Assembly (NCBI GenBank): GCA_963713545.1
Contig: CAVQME010000014.1
Coordinates: 186,001 to 250,000 of the forward strand
Origin: CAVPLM01 sp963713545
GTDB lineage: Bacteria; Actinomycetota; Thermoleophilia; RBG-16-64-13
Direction: 5' to 3'
Length of the DNA: 64,000 bases
The position numbers and the translations under genes are program-made. Positions 29,666 to 37,831 of this stretch are shown here, in pieces. The notes below the pieces were generated by a model. The model worked only from the letters and a program-made list of their open reading frames with translations. It had not been told where the DNA came from and did no database searches. Position 1 is the first letter of the stretch; each line of letters begins with the position of its first letter.

Positions 29666-31080
29666 TCAGCCCGAGGCACACGGGCGCAGATCGCCGAATG
29701 CCTCCTTCTCGATGTCCTCCATGAAGATGGCCCGCCCCACTTCACCACGCAGGCGGCGCACTTCACGGATGCCCATGGCGCCCAGCACCTCGATAAGCTG
29801 GCTGTGCCACGCGCCCATGAGATTGACCATGCGCTGGGCTGCGTACATGGGATCGATCGAGCCGATGCCCACCGGGCAGGCCTGTTCCGTAGTCGCACCG
29901 GTGGCCGCCGCCGCAGACCCGGCAGCCCAGGGCCACCAGGAGAGGCGTGTCAACGGCCACCAGGTCGGCGCCGCAGATGATCGCCTTGGCCATGTGTTCG
30001 GCTAGTGCGATACCACCCGAGACGATCAACGTCACCTCATCCCGCAGCCCTTCCTTCACCAGTCGCCCGTGGACCTCGCGGAGAGACGTCCTTGATGTGC
30101 CGCCCCGGCCGGCCGTCATCCAGGCGCTCGCGTCCGTGCTGGTCGGCGCACAGGTGGAAGACCTTGACGCCCTGCCGTCCGAGTTCGATCACGCGCTCGG
30201 CTGAGGAGGGGCAAAGCAGCATGCGGACGGAGACGATCGACCCCGCGCGCACGGTCTGCATCCGACCGGCTAACTCGGCCACACCCGGTCCGTCTGCCAC
30301 CTGCACCATGCGCACGGCTACGAGGAGGTCCCGGTGCTGGTCGATCTGATCTCCTTCGACGATGGGCACGACGGAGGGCAGAAGCTCGAGCGGCAGCCGG
30401 GAGGCTTCCGCAGCCGGCATCACCGCGAGAGACTTCAGTTCCATGGCCGCTACCGCCCGGGCGGTAGCCAGGTGCTCGCCGTCGACCGGCCAGCCCGGTG
30501 CGTCGAGGATCGCCGGGAGCTGGATCTCGAGAAGATGCAGAGGGTGGCGAGAGCAGCTTGCCCTCGGCCGAGAACCGAAGACGCATGGGCTTGGGGCCGA
30601 TGTCCACCGAGGTGGAGATGTATTCGCGCCCGTGTATTCCGTCTCGGGTGGGGCGCACGATCTCCGACATGTCCGTCCAGATGGAATCGAAGCCAGGGCC
30701 GTGGAATCGCCCACGATATCCGGCCCCCGAGACGGGGATCTTGCCGGCGTCGGCCTGGTTCCAGGTAGTGAGCAGGATGTCGGGCTTCCAGTATCATCGC
30801 CCATGTCAAGGAACTCCGGGTTGACCGAGACGCCCAGCAAGCCCTTGGTGCAGCCCTGGACACAAGACAGGCAGGCCTTGCACTCGTCGAGCGTGTCGAC
30901 CGACACCAGCGGATCCCGGTTGTAGGCTGCTTCGTGCCGGTACACGTCGTAGAGGCAGCGCAGCTTGACGCAGTTGGTGCAGCGGGAGCAGTCTTCGCGC
31001 CAGTCGACGTTCCCGAACTTGCCCACGCGGCGGAACCGCGGACCTGTCGGAATGGTATGGATGTGGTAACGGTCGGGCAC
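29666..31080 (-). CDS. Divergent FeS/FMN glutamate-synthase-like barrel protein, four frameshifts
   Basis: It starts at GTG 31080 with GAGGTAGG upstream. The N-terminus has ferredoxin-type clusters CSRCTNCVKLRCLYDVYR and CKACLSCVQGCTKG, then YWKPDILLTTWNQADAG and a barrel. C-terminal landmarks of the FMN-GltS family remain: LIVSGGIALAEHMAKAIICG and LVALGCRVCGGGHRCDYG followed by ACPVGIGSIDP. The mid-barrel motifs seen in the neighbouring paralog (GEGG, QGAKPG, GGMSFGS) are missing, so it probably does not form glutamate. One single-base deletion (near 30796) and three insertions (near 30525, 30087 and 29893) reconcile the frames; the 1,415-nt length (3n+2) agrees. It lies 12 bp after metF, so a role as an electron-transfer or scaffold subunit is an inference. 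Confidence 0.72.
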
Positions 31081-31092
31081 GCCTACCTCGCT

Positions 31093-31947
31093 CTACGCCA
31101 GACCTGCTGCTTGGATCACTTCGCCGGCCACCGCTTCGGACCCGCCGCTCAGGATGTGGATTCCCCGGACGCCGGGGACCGTCTTGAGCCGGACGGCTAT
31201 CTCGACCGCCATGGCCAGGCCCTCTTTGGCGGGGTCGGAGGAGGCGGTCAGCCTGGCAACTATCGCCTCATCAAGCGGGCCGTAGGTCTGTCTCTGCCGT
31301 AGTGACTCGGCTCTGTCCATGCTGGTCAAAGGCAGCACGCTCGCGATGATGGCGGCCTGCTTGTCCAGCCCTGCCGCTCGAACCGCATCCATCCACACAG
31401 TGAACGCGGCTAGGTCGAACACAGCCTGTGTCACCAGGAACTTCGCTCCGGCGGCGATCTTCTTTCTGAGCCTGAGCAGGTTGAGTTCCAGAGGCTGTTG
31501 GTGAGGGTGGGCCACGGCCCCGATCGCAAGCCCCGGCAGGTCCAGTGCCGTCAGGGTCTGAGTGAGTTGAATCGAGTCCATGTCATTGGCTCCGGCCACC
31601 TGGGGACCGGCCCCCAGAGACTGGTGGTGGCCGCCGACGCAGAGAATGGCGTCTATGCCCAGGGCCGCGGCTCCCAAGGCGTCGCTCTCCAGCGCAATGC
31701 GGTTGCGGTCGCGGGTCGACATGGTAAGCACGACCGTTCGGCCCTCCCGCGCCAAGAGGGCGGCGCATGCCAGGGCCGAACCATGTATCTCATCGGGGTT
31801 GTCGGCGACGATCACCGCATCAAGGCGCGGTGGCAGGACGCTCGAGAGCCTGGTGACGACCTCTGGGCCGCCGCTGCGCGGCGGCACGCACTGGGCGGTG
31901 AGAACCAGCCGGTCGGAATTCAGAACTTGGAGAAGATCAGTCTTCAT
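31093..31947 (-). CDS. metF: 5,10-methylenetetrahydrofolate reductase catalytic subunit
   Basis: This intact 284-residue protein starts at ATG 31947, overlapping the end of the upstream MvhD-like gene by 11 bases. The frame is open further upstream to 32001, with another ATG three codons earlier. MTHFR motifs are present: VLTAQCVPPRSGG, IVADNPDEIHGSALA, LTMSTRDRNRIALESDALGAAALGI with the FAD-contacting RDRN, CVGGHHQSLG and DMDSIQL. It has the flavin-containing barrel only, about the length of bacterial MetF, and would depend on MetV and Hdr/MvhD for electrons as in Moorella. It reduces methylene-THF to methyl-THF in the Wood-Ljungdahl or methionine pathway. It and the 148-residue mvhD are the only undamaged genes of this cluster. 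Confidence 0.93.
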   Translation of the reverse strand: MKTDLLQVLNSDRLVLTAQCVPPRSGGPEVVTRLSSVLPPRLDAVIVADNPDEIHGSALACAALLAREGRTVVLTMSTRDRNRIALESDALGAAALGIDAILCVGGHHQSLGAGPQVAGANDMDSIQLTQTLTALDLPGLAIGAVAHPHQQPLELNLLRLRKKIAAGAKFLVTQAVFDLAAFTVWMDAVRAAGLDKQAAIIASVLPLTSMDRAESLRQRQTYGPLDEAIVARLTASSDPAKEGLAMAVEIAVRLKTVPGVRGIHILSGGSEAVAGEVIQAAGLA

Positions 31948-32510
31948 TGGCTTCATCGCCTGTGTCCACTTGTTGGTAGAGCTGCTGAAAGGTTTCGTCA
32001 CTGGGTGCGGTGCAGAGCGGGTTGGGCGTCAGGCCGTCCAGGGCCTTCAGTGCCGCGTCCCGGATGGTCGCCACCTGGACGTCGATAGTCTCAGCTGTGC
32101 AAACCGGCGCGGACCGTCCGGCGCCAAGCGCCATATCTTCGGTTGCGGAACCGGCCAGGTAGAAGACCCTCAGACGCTCACCACCCAGCCCGACCTCGTC
32201 GAGGATGGTACGCACGTAGTCCGCCCGGCGCGCCCATCGCTCGCTGCCCTGCAGGTACTGGCAGTCTGTCCTTCTCGCAGGAGACCGTGACGACCAGGTC
32301 GGCTCCGGATTCGAACGCTTTGAGCACGTGCTCCGGCTGCAGCCGCCCGCTGCAGGGCACCAGCACCTGCCGCACATGGAACGGCCAACCGAATTCCGGG
32401 ATGGTCGGCCGCAACCGGCCGGCGGAGTCCGGCGTCTGGCCCGGGCGGGCGCAATTCGCACATATGAAAGCCGCGACGGCGACAGTGGCGGCATCACAGG
32501 TGGGCTGCAT
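31937..32510 (-). CDS. Second MvhD/FlpD-like electron-transfer protein, one frameshift
   Basis: It starts at ATG 32510 with GGAG at about 9 bases upstream. The first frame gives AAFICANCARPGQTPDSAG, QVLVPCSGRLQPEHVLKAFESGAD and VVTVSCEKD. A +1 shift near 32270 continues with DCQYLQGSERWARRADYVRTILDEVGLGGERLRVFYLAGS to the stop at 31937. The Cys pattern (CANC, PCSG, C..DC) matches MvhD/FlpD family members, although sequence is otherwise well diverged from the copy at 19.1 kb. The 574-nt length is 3n+1, fitting one insertion and a 190-residue product. It is the first gene of the metF-hdr cluster, so two MvhD-type subunits bracket the operon. Confidence 0.75.
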
Positions 32511-32657
32511 AGATGACTCCCGTACCAGCGGCGATTCTGCAGTTCCTATTGGACGTAGCTCCTAGTCTTGGTCTTTGTGGTCGTTGCCTCATTACCGAGA
32601 GATCCGTCTTCCAGTCGCCGCCCCGGCAGAAGGTGCGCGGCCCCGGCTGGAAGAACC

Positions 32658-32685
32658 CCACCCGGCGGCCGAAGCCGCCGGGTGG
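32658..32685 (-). terminator. Terminator-like hairpin with UUCG loop after glnA
   Basis: Read on the minus strand, CCACCCGGCGGC, TTCG and GCCGCCGGGTGG form a perfect 12-bp stem closed by a stable UUCG tetraloop, 16 bases after the glnA stop. The following bases (GGTTCTTCC) are only weakly U-rich. It separates the glnA/glt operon from the metF-hdr cluster, whose first gene starts 148 bases further on. Confidence 0.7.
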
Positions 32686-32701
32686 ACAGCAGGGTGGCTG
32701 C

Positions 32702-34033
32702 CTAGAGGATGGGAAGATACCGGGACAACTCGTAGGGGGTAACAAGGGTCTTGTACTCGTCCCACTCCGCCCACTTGTTGCGGATGAGGTAGTCACACAC
32801 GTGGTCGCCCAGAGCGTCGCGCACGAAGCTCGACTTCTCGAACTCCTTGATGGCCTGATAGAGATCTTCAGGCAGAGAGTCGATGCCGGCGGCTTCGCGC
32901 TCGGCCTCGGTCATCTCGTAGATGTTGTTGCTCGCTTCGGGGGGAAGCTCCAGCCCCTTCTCGATGCCGTCGAGACCGGCGGCAAGCATGGCGGCGAAGG
33001 CCAGGTAGGGGTTGCATGCGGGGTCGGGGTTGCGCAGCTCTACCCGGGTGGCGTTCTCTTTTCCAGGCTTGTAGAGGGGCACGCGGACCATGGCCGAGCG
33101 GTTGCGGCGGGCCCAGCAGATATAGACCGGGGCCTCGTAACCGGGCACCAAGCGCTTGTAGGAGTTGATCCACTGGTTGGTGACCAGGGCGATCTCCTTG
33201 ACGTGTGCGAGGAGGCCGGCTACGTACGACTTGCCTACCTGCGACAGGTGGTATTCGTCGTTTGGGTCGAAGAAGGCGTTCCGATCGCCCTTGAACAGGG
33301 ACTGATGCACATGCATCCCGGAACCGTTCACCCCGAAAATAGGCTTGGGCATGAAGGTCGCGTAGAGACCCTTGGCCTGAGCGATCTCCTTGACCGTTAG
33401 ACGATAGGTCATGACCTGGTCGGCCATGGTCATGACGTCCTTGTAGCGCAGGTCGATCTCATGCTGCGAAGGCGCCACTTCGTGGTGGGAGTACTCCACC
33501 TGGATCCCGAACGCGTGGAGGGCGTTGATAGTGTCGCGGCGCAGGTCGCCGCCGGCGTCCAGTGTGGTCAGATCGAAGTACCCGCCGTGATCCAGCACTT
33601 TGGTGTCACAGCTGTCCTCGAAGTAGAAGAACTCTAGTTCGGGACCGATGTTCATGGTGTAGCCCATGGCCTCGGCCTTGGCCGCCACTTTCCTCAGCAC
33701 GTTGCGGGGATCGCCGGCGTAGGGCTCGCCGCTGGGCTGCCTTATCTCACAGAACATGCGGGCAGTCCCGCCGGCACCGGCCCGCCAGGGCAGCACGGCG
33801 AAGGTGCTCGGATCGGGCCAGGCCACCATGTCGGATTCCTCGATACGGGCGAAGCCCTCGATCGAGGAACCATCGAACCCCATTCCCTCTTCAAAGGCGC
33901 CCTCGAGCTCCGCGGGAGTGACGGCGAAGCTCTTGAGGAAGCCGAGCACATCCGTGAACCAGAAGCGGATGAACTTGATCTGTTTCTCTTCGACGATCCG
34001 GATGACATCTTCCTTGGTCAGTTTCTCCGCCAT
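32702..34033 (-). CDS. glnA: Glutamine synthetase type I
   Basis: This 443-residue GS has GFDGSSIEGFARIEESDM near residue 55, the metal-binding IGPELEFFYFE and HHEVAPSQHEIDLRY, NGSGMHVHQSLF, and NPDPACNPYLAFAAMLAAG. ATG 34033 is chosen because AGGAG lies six bases upstream; the codon before it is an in-frame TTG. Length and motifs fit GSI-alpha, the Gram-positive/archaeal subtype that is usually controlled by feedback and protein binding rather than adenylylation. It is the last gene of an operon carrying split glutamate synthase subunits, so it completes a GS-GOGAT cycle. P-II proteins at 17-18 kb are plausible regulators. Confidence 0.97.
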   Translation of the reverse strand: MAEKLTKEDVIRIVEEKQIKFIRFWFTDVLGFLKSFAVTPAELEGAFEEGMGFDGSSIEGFARIEESDMVAWPDPSTFAVLPWRAGAGGTARMFCEIRQPSGEPYAGDPRNVLRKVAAKAEAMGYTMNIGPELEFFYFEDSCDTKVLDHGGYFDLTTLDAGGDLRRDTINALHAFGIQVEYSHHEVAPSQHEIDLRYKDVMTMADQVMTYRLTVKEIAQAKGLYATFMPKPIFGVNGSGMHVHQSLFKGDRNAFFDPNDEYHLSQVGKSYVAGLLAHVKEIALVTNQWINSYKRLVPGYEAPVYICWARRNRSAMVRVPLYKPGKENATRVELRNPDPACNPYLAFAAMLAAGLDGIEKGLELPPEASNNIYEMTEAEREAAGIDSLPEDLYQAIKEFEKSSFVRDALGDHVCDYLIRNKWAEWDEYKTLVTPYELSRYLPIL

Positions 34034-34084
34034 CAACTGCTCCTTTCACAGTAGGCGCGTGTGTAGACTCCTTGTTTGTGGACG

Positions 34085-34981
34085 CTAGTAGACATACAGC
34101 CTGCCATATGGCCTCGAGGTGTATGGATGGATCTTGACGAAAGGCGCCTCAAGGATCGCCCGTGAGTCCAGTTTCATCACCCCAGAGTAGTCGGTGACGA
34201 TGTCCCGTAGCCGCGCACGGTCGGCCTCGTCGGGTTCGGTAACGCGCACCTCCTTACCCAACTGATGCTCCGCCACCTGGCCCCGGATGTACATGACCCC
34301 AGCGTGCATGCCGGTGCCCACGTACGAGCCGACCACGCGCCCACCATCATCGCTGAGGCCGAGCACCACGATCTCGCCGCCCGCCATGTACTCGCCCAGG
34401 AAGTCGCGAGCCGAACCACCTACTACGATGAGCGGCCGGCTATCACCATAAGCCTTCATATGGATGCCTACCCGATAGCCCACGTTGCCGCGCACATACA
34501 CCGAGCCCCCGCGCATGCCGTAGCCGACCACGTCTCCCGCGTTGCCGTTGATGATCACCAGGCCGGAGTTCATGGTGTTGGCTACGCCGTCCTGGGCGTT
34601 GTCGTTCACCACCAGGGTGGGACCGTTCATAAAGGCGGCCAGGTCGTTCCCGGGCACGCCGTTGATGGTCACAGTCACTCCTGGGAAGGCCAGCCCGGTG
34701 CCGATGTAGCGCTGGCCTATGACGTTGTCCAGTATCACCTCGGTGGCGCCACGCTCGATCTCCTCGCGTATCTGCTCGTTTAGGGCTTTGTAGTAGACCC
34801 CCATACCGTCGATGTGCGCCCGCTGCCCCCGGCGGGTGGCGGTTCCCCGTTTGGTGCCCGGTTGGCCGGCCGTGATGCGGGCCGGCTCGATCCCGGTGGG
34901 ACCTCTGCGGGCGGGACCTGTCGGCACCTTCCTGACCGTCGCCGAGTCGGGGGCTACCGTTCTATCTTCATAAGCAGTCAT
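34085..34981 (-). CDS. Glutamate synthase GXGXG-domain subunit (GltB3-like)
   Basis: After a 55-residue basic, low-complexity N-terminus the 298-residue protein is a repetitive right-handed beta-helix, as in the C-terminal domain of GltB (PF01493). Visible repeats are VVNDNAQDGVANTMNSG, GNAGDVVGYGMRGGSVYVRGN and GSARDFLGEYMAGGEIVVLGL with GTGMHAGVMYIRG. GAGGTG precedes the ATG. In archaeal-type split GOGAT this subunit binds between the amidotransferase and FMN parts. It lies 13 bp after the FMN subunit and 51 bp before glnA on the same strand. Related GXGXG domains also occur in tungsten formylmethanofuran dehydrogenases (FwdC), but the neighbours support glutamate synthase. Confidence 0.9.
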   Translation of the reverse strand: MTAYEDRTVAPDSATVRKVPTGPARRGPTGIEPARITAGQPGTKRGTATRRGQRAHIDGMGVYYKALNEQIREEIERGATEVILDNVIGQRYIGTGLAFPGVTVTINGVPGNDLAAFMNGPTLVVNDNAQDGVANTMNSGLVIINGNAGDVVGYGMRGGSVYVRGNVGYRVGIHMKAYGDSRPLIVVGGSARDFLGEYMAGGEIVVLGLSDDGGRVVGSYVGTGMHAGVMYIRGQVAEHQLGKEVRVTEPDEADRARLRDIVTDYSGVMKLDSRAILEAPFVKIHPYTSRPYGRLYVY

Positions 34982-34994
34982 CAGACCGACACCT

Positions 34995-36515
34995 CTACAT
35001 GCCCGCGGGCTTGACGCCCATGATGTCGAGGGTCATCTTGTCCAAGCCGAGGCCGCGCAGCCGCTCCCGGCTGCCGCGCAGGCTCTCGATCGCGTTGACT
35101 CCCAGTGCTCCCAGGACTTCGGCCAGCTCGTGCGTCCAGGCGTTGACCAGATTGACCACCTGCGAGGCGCCCCACTCGGGGTCCAGTCGCCGGGTCAGCT
35201 CGGGCCGCTGGGTGCATATGCCCCAGGAGCAACTGCCGGTATGGCATTTCTGGCAGACGTGGCAGCCGAGGGCCACGAGGGCCGCCGTTCCGATGGCGCA
35301 GGCGTCGGCCCCCAGGGCGATGGCTTTGGCCACGTCGGCCGAGCTGCGGATGCCCCCCGCCGCGACGATCGAGGCACGGTTGCGGATACCTTCGTCCCGG
35401 AGCCGCTGGTCGACAGTGGCGACAGCGATCTCGAGTGGGATGCCCACGTGGTCGCGGATGATGGTGGGGGAGGCTCCCGTACCACCGCGGAAGCCGTCCA
35501 GGTAGATGATGTCGGCTCCGGCCCTGACCACGCCCGAGGCTATGGCTGCCACGTTGTGCACGCAGGCTATCTTGACGGAGACGGGCTTGTAGCCGGTGGC
35601 TTCCTTGAGGGCGTAGATGAGCTGGCGCAGGTCCTCGATGGAGTAGATGTCATGGTGCGGGGCGGGCGACAGGGCGTCTGTGCCTTGGGGGATCATCCGG
35701 GTGACCGAGACCTCGTAGTCGATCTTCTCACCGGGCAGGTGGCCACCGATGCCGGGCTTGGCGCCCTGGCCGATCTTGATCTCCACGGCTGCGCCGGCCT
35801 GCAGGTAGCTCGAGTCGACCCCGAAACGCCCCGAGGCGCACTGGACGATGATGTTGTCCTGGTAGGGCTCCAGGTCGGCGTGCAGACCGCCTTCACCCGT
35901 GTTCATGAACGTGCCCAACTCAGCCGCCGCCATCGCGATGGAGCGATGGACGTTGAGCGACACCGAACCGTAGCTCATTCCCCCGAAGATGATGGGAGTC
36001 TCGAGCTGAAGCTGACGGTCAAGCTCGGTGATCAGACGGAATCCGCCGCCCGCCCGGTCGGTGGCTACCTCGAGCAGGTCGGGTTTGCGGCCTAGGAACG
36101 TGCGCATCTCCATCGGCTCCCGCAACGGGTCGATGGAGGGGTTGGTCACCTGGCAGGCGTCCAGCAGCAAGTGGTCGAAGATGCGGAGGTACGGCTTGTC
36201 GTTGCCCATGCCGGTGAGTTGCACCCCGCCGGTCTCTGCCTGCTTCCAGATGGCCTTGATCAGATCCGGCGACATGCTGTCGGACTGCTTGAAGGCCAGT
36301 TCGTTCTTCTTGACGCTGATGGCTCCGCCCGGACAGTAGGTCACGCAGCGGTGACAGGCAGAGCACTTGGTGTGGTCGGGCAGCGGCCGCCGCTCGACCT
36401 CGTCCCAGCCGTACACGTTCCAGCCGCACTGGTGGACGCAGCGGCCGCACTGCAGGCAGGCGTCTTTGTCGATGACCACCCGGAACTCGGAAGGTATGAA
36501 CGTCGCCAGTGGCAT
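34995..36515 (-). CDS. Glutamate synthase FeS/FMN barrel subunit (GltB2-like)
   Basis: This intact 506-residue subunit starts at ATG 36515, in TGATG overlap with the amidotransferase stop; a GTG one codon upstream is also possible. Two N-terminal ferredoxin clusters are present: CLQCGRCVHQCGWNVYGW and CSACHRCVTYCPGGAI. The barrel shows IIFGGMSYGSVSLNVHR, MNTGEGGLHADLEPY, IKIGQGAKPGIGGHLPGEK, IYLDGFRGGTGASPTII and VAAGGIRSSADVAKAIALGADA. The iron-sulfur loop is GCHVCQKCHTGSCSWGIC. The fused ferredoxin implies reduction by ferredoxin or HdrBC rather than GltD. It is the catalytic core of the second glutamate synthase in the window. Confidence 0.95.
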   Translation of the reverse strand: MPLATFIPSEFRVVIDKDACLQCGRCVHQCGWNVYGWDEVERRPLPDHTKCSACHRCVTYCPGGAISVKKNELAFKQSDSMSPDLIKAIWKQAETGGVQLTGMGNDKPYLRIFDHLLLDACQVTNPSIDPLREPMEMRTFLGRKPDLLEVATDRAGGGFRLITELDRQLQLETPIIFGGMSYGSVSLNVHRSIAMAAAELGTFMNTGEGGLHADLEPYQDNIIVQCASGRFGVDSSYLQAGAAVEIKIGQGAKPGIGGHLPGEKIDYEVSVTRMIPQGTDALSPAPHHDIYSIEDLRQLIYALKEATGYKPVSVKIACVHNVAAIASGVVRAGADIIYLDGFRGGTGASPTIIRDHVGIPLEIAVATVDQRLRDEGIRNRASIVAAGGIRSSADVAKAIALGADACAIGTAALVALGCHVCQKCHTGSCSWGICTQRPELTRRLDPEWGASQVVNLVNAWTHELAEVLGALGVNAIESLRGSRERLRGLGLDKMTLDIMGVKPAGM

Positions 36516-37831
36516 CACACCACCCCCGAGAGCGTTGCTTGTCGGGCCGCTCGCCGCTGCCCGGCGCTTCGGTGCGCCTGGGCGATAGCCTTCTGCCGGC
36601 CCTTCTCGCTGACTCGAGCTACCACCGGCTCGCCCGCGAGGGGCATCCAGCTCTCTTCCGGATGGGGGCAGATCTCGCGGATGGCGGATTCCTCACTGGC
36701 CACGTAGACAACGTCGCCGTCTCGCGCGGCCACTAGAGGGCGCAGCTTGATGCGGTCGTTGAGAGCCACCATGCCGTCACTCATCCCGAGGACCACCGCG
36801 AAGGGGCCGTTTAGGAGGGCGGGCCCGTATACCATCCGTAGGGCCGTGAAAAGCCTGCGCTGCTCCTCCGGCATGAGGTCGATATCCTTCCAGAAGGGGC
36901 TGGCCAAAGCCTTGCAGGCTATCTCCACGGGCAGTCCGTGCCGCCGGAGCATGAGGTCGAACAGATAGGTGACCACTTCTGTGTCGGTCTGCAAGGAGCA
37001 CTTGTAGCCGAACATCTCCAGGTAGCGCTCGTTGATGCCGTAGGAGCTGATCTCGCCGTTGTGGACGATGGAGTAATCGAGCAGCGTGAAGGGGTGGGCC
37101 CCGCCCCACCAGCCCGGGGTGTTCGTGGGGAAGCGGCCGTGGCCGGTCCAGGTCCAGCCCTGGTATTCGTCGATGCGGAAGAACTCCCCTATCTCCTCCG
37201 GGAACCCGACGCCCTTGAAGGCGCCCATGTTCTTGCCCGAGGAGGCGACGAACGCACCGTCGACGTGGGTGTTGATATCCATGACCGCGTGAACCACATA
37301 GTCCTCGGCGCTCAATTGGGTCTCGTGCAGCCGCTCATCGGCGATGTCCAGGAAGTAGCGCCACAGTATGGGCTCGTCCTCGATGCCGCGGATCGGCTTC
37401 GTGGGGATGGGCTCGTCCATGACCACCCGGAAGTGCTTCTTGAGATAGAACTCGGTGTCGTCCTTGGCCGGGTCGTCGTTGTAGAGCAGATGGAAGCAGA
37501 ACAAGTGCGGCAGCTCGGGGTAGATGCCGTAGCCGGCGAACCCGCCGCCCAGGCCGTTGCCCCGGTCGTGCATGGAGGCCATGCTGCGCAGGGCAAGCTC
37601 GCCGCTCATACGCGCGCCTGACTGGTCGCACACGCCCATGAGACCGCAACCGCCCAGGATCCGCTGCTCCGCTTCTTCCCGGTAGCGCGGCCGGGGGCCG
37701 AAGTGCCGCCCGGGCCCCTGCCGGGAGCGCCGCCCGAATGCTGACGCCGCGCGCGCGGGCGCGGCCGGCCCGACCCGGTTGCTGCACCGTTCGCTGTCGC
37801 CGCTGTTCGTATCTCTGCGGTAGAGGCTCAT
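36515..37831 (-). CDS. Glutamate synthase amidotransferase subunit (GltB1-like)
   Basis: This 438-residue class II glutamine amidotransferase has RILGGCGLMGVCDQSG (candidate nucleophile Cys62), MHDRGNGLGGGFAGYG, TGHGRFPTNTPGWWGGAHPF and SIVHNGEISSYG, with the C-terminal VYVASEESAIREICPHPE. Class II enzymes need the Cys at the N-terminus, so a 61-residue Arg-rich leader must be removed by self-processing, as in GltB propeptides. No start fits immediately before Cys62. The ATG at 37831 overlaps the HdrBC stop by ATGA, and its stop overlaps the FMN subunit start. It would provide ammonia from glutamine to the FMN barrel. Confidence 0.92.
   Translation of the reverse strand: MSLYRRDTNSGDSERCSNRVGPAAPARAASAFGRRSRQGPGRHFGPRPRYREEAEQRILGGCGLMGVCDQSGARMSGELALRSMASMHDRGNGLGGGFAGYGIYPELPHLFCFHLLYNDDPAKDDTEFYLKKHFRVVMDEPIPTKPIRGIEDEPILWRYFLDIADERLHETQLSAEDYVVHAVMDINTHVDGAFVASSGKNMGAFKGVGFPEEIGEFFRIDEYQGWTWTGHGRFPTNTPGWWGGAHPFTLLDYSIVHNGEISSYGINERYLEMFGYKCSLQTDTEVVTYLFDLMLRRHGLPVEIACKALASPFWKDIDLMPEEQRRLFTALRMVYGPALLNGPFAVVLGMSDGMVALNDRIKLRPLVAARDGDVVYVASEESAIREICPHPEESWMPLAGEPVVARVSEKGRQKAIAQAHRSAGQRRAARQATLSGVV

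Noticed and set aside
29650..29700. Apparent frame change between the two glutamate-synthase-like barrel genes
   Set aside because: It is a normal gene junction: TGA at 29668-29666 is followed one base later by a GTG start at 29664 with a new ferredoxin domain.
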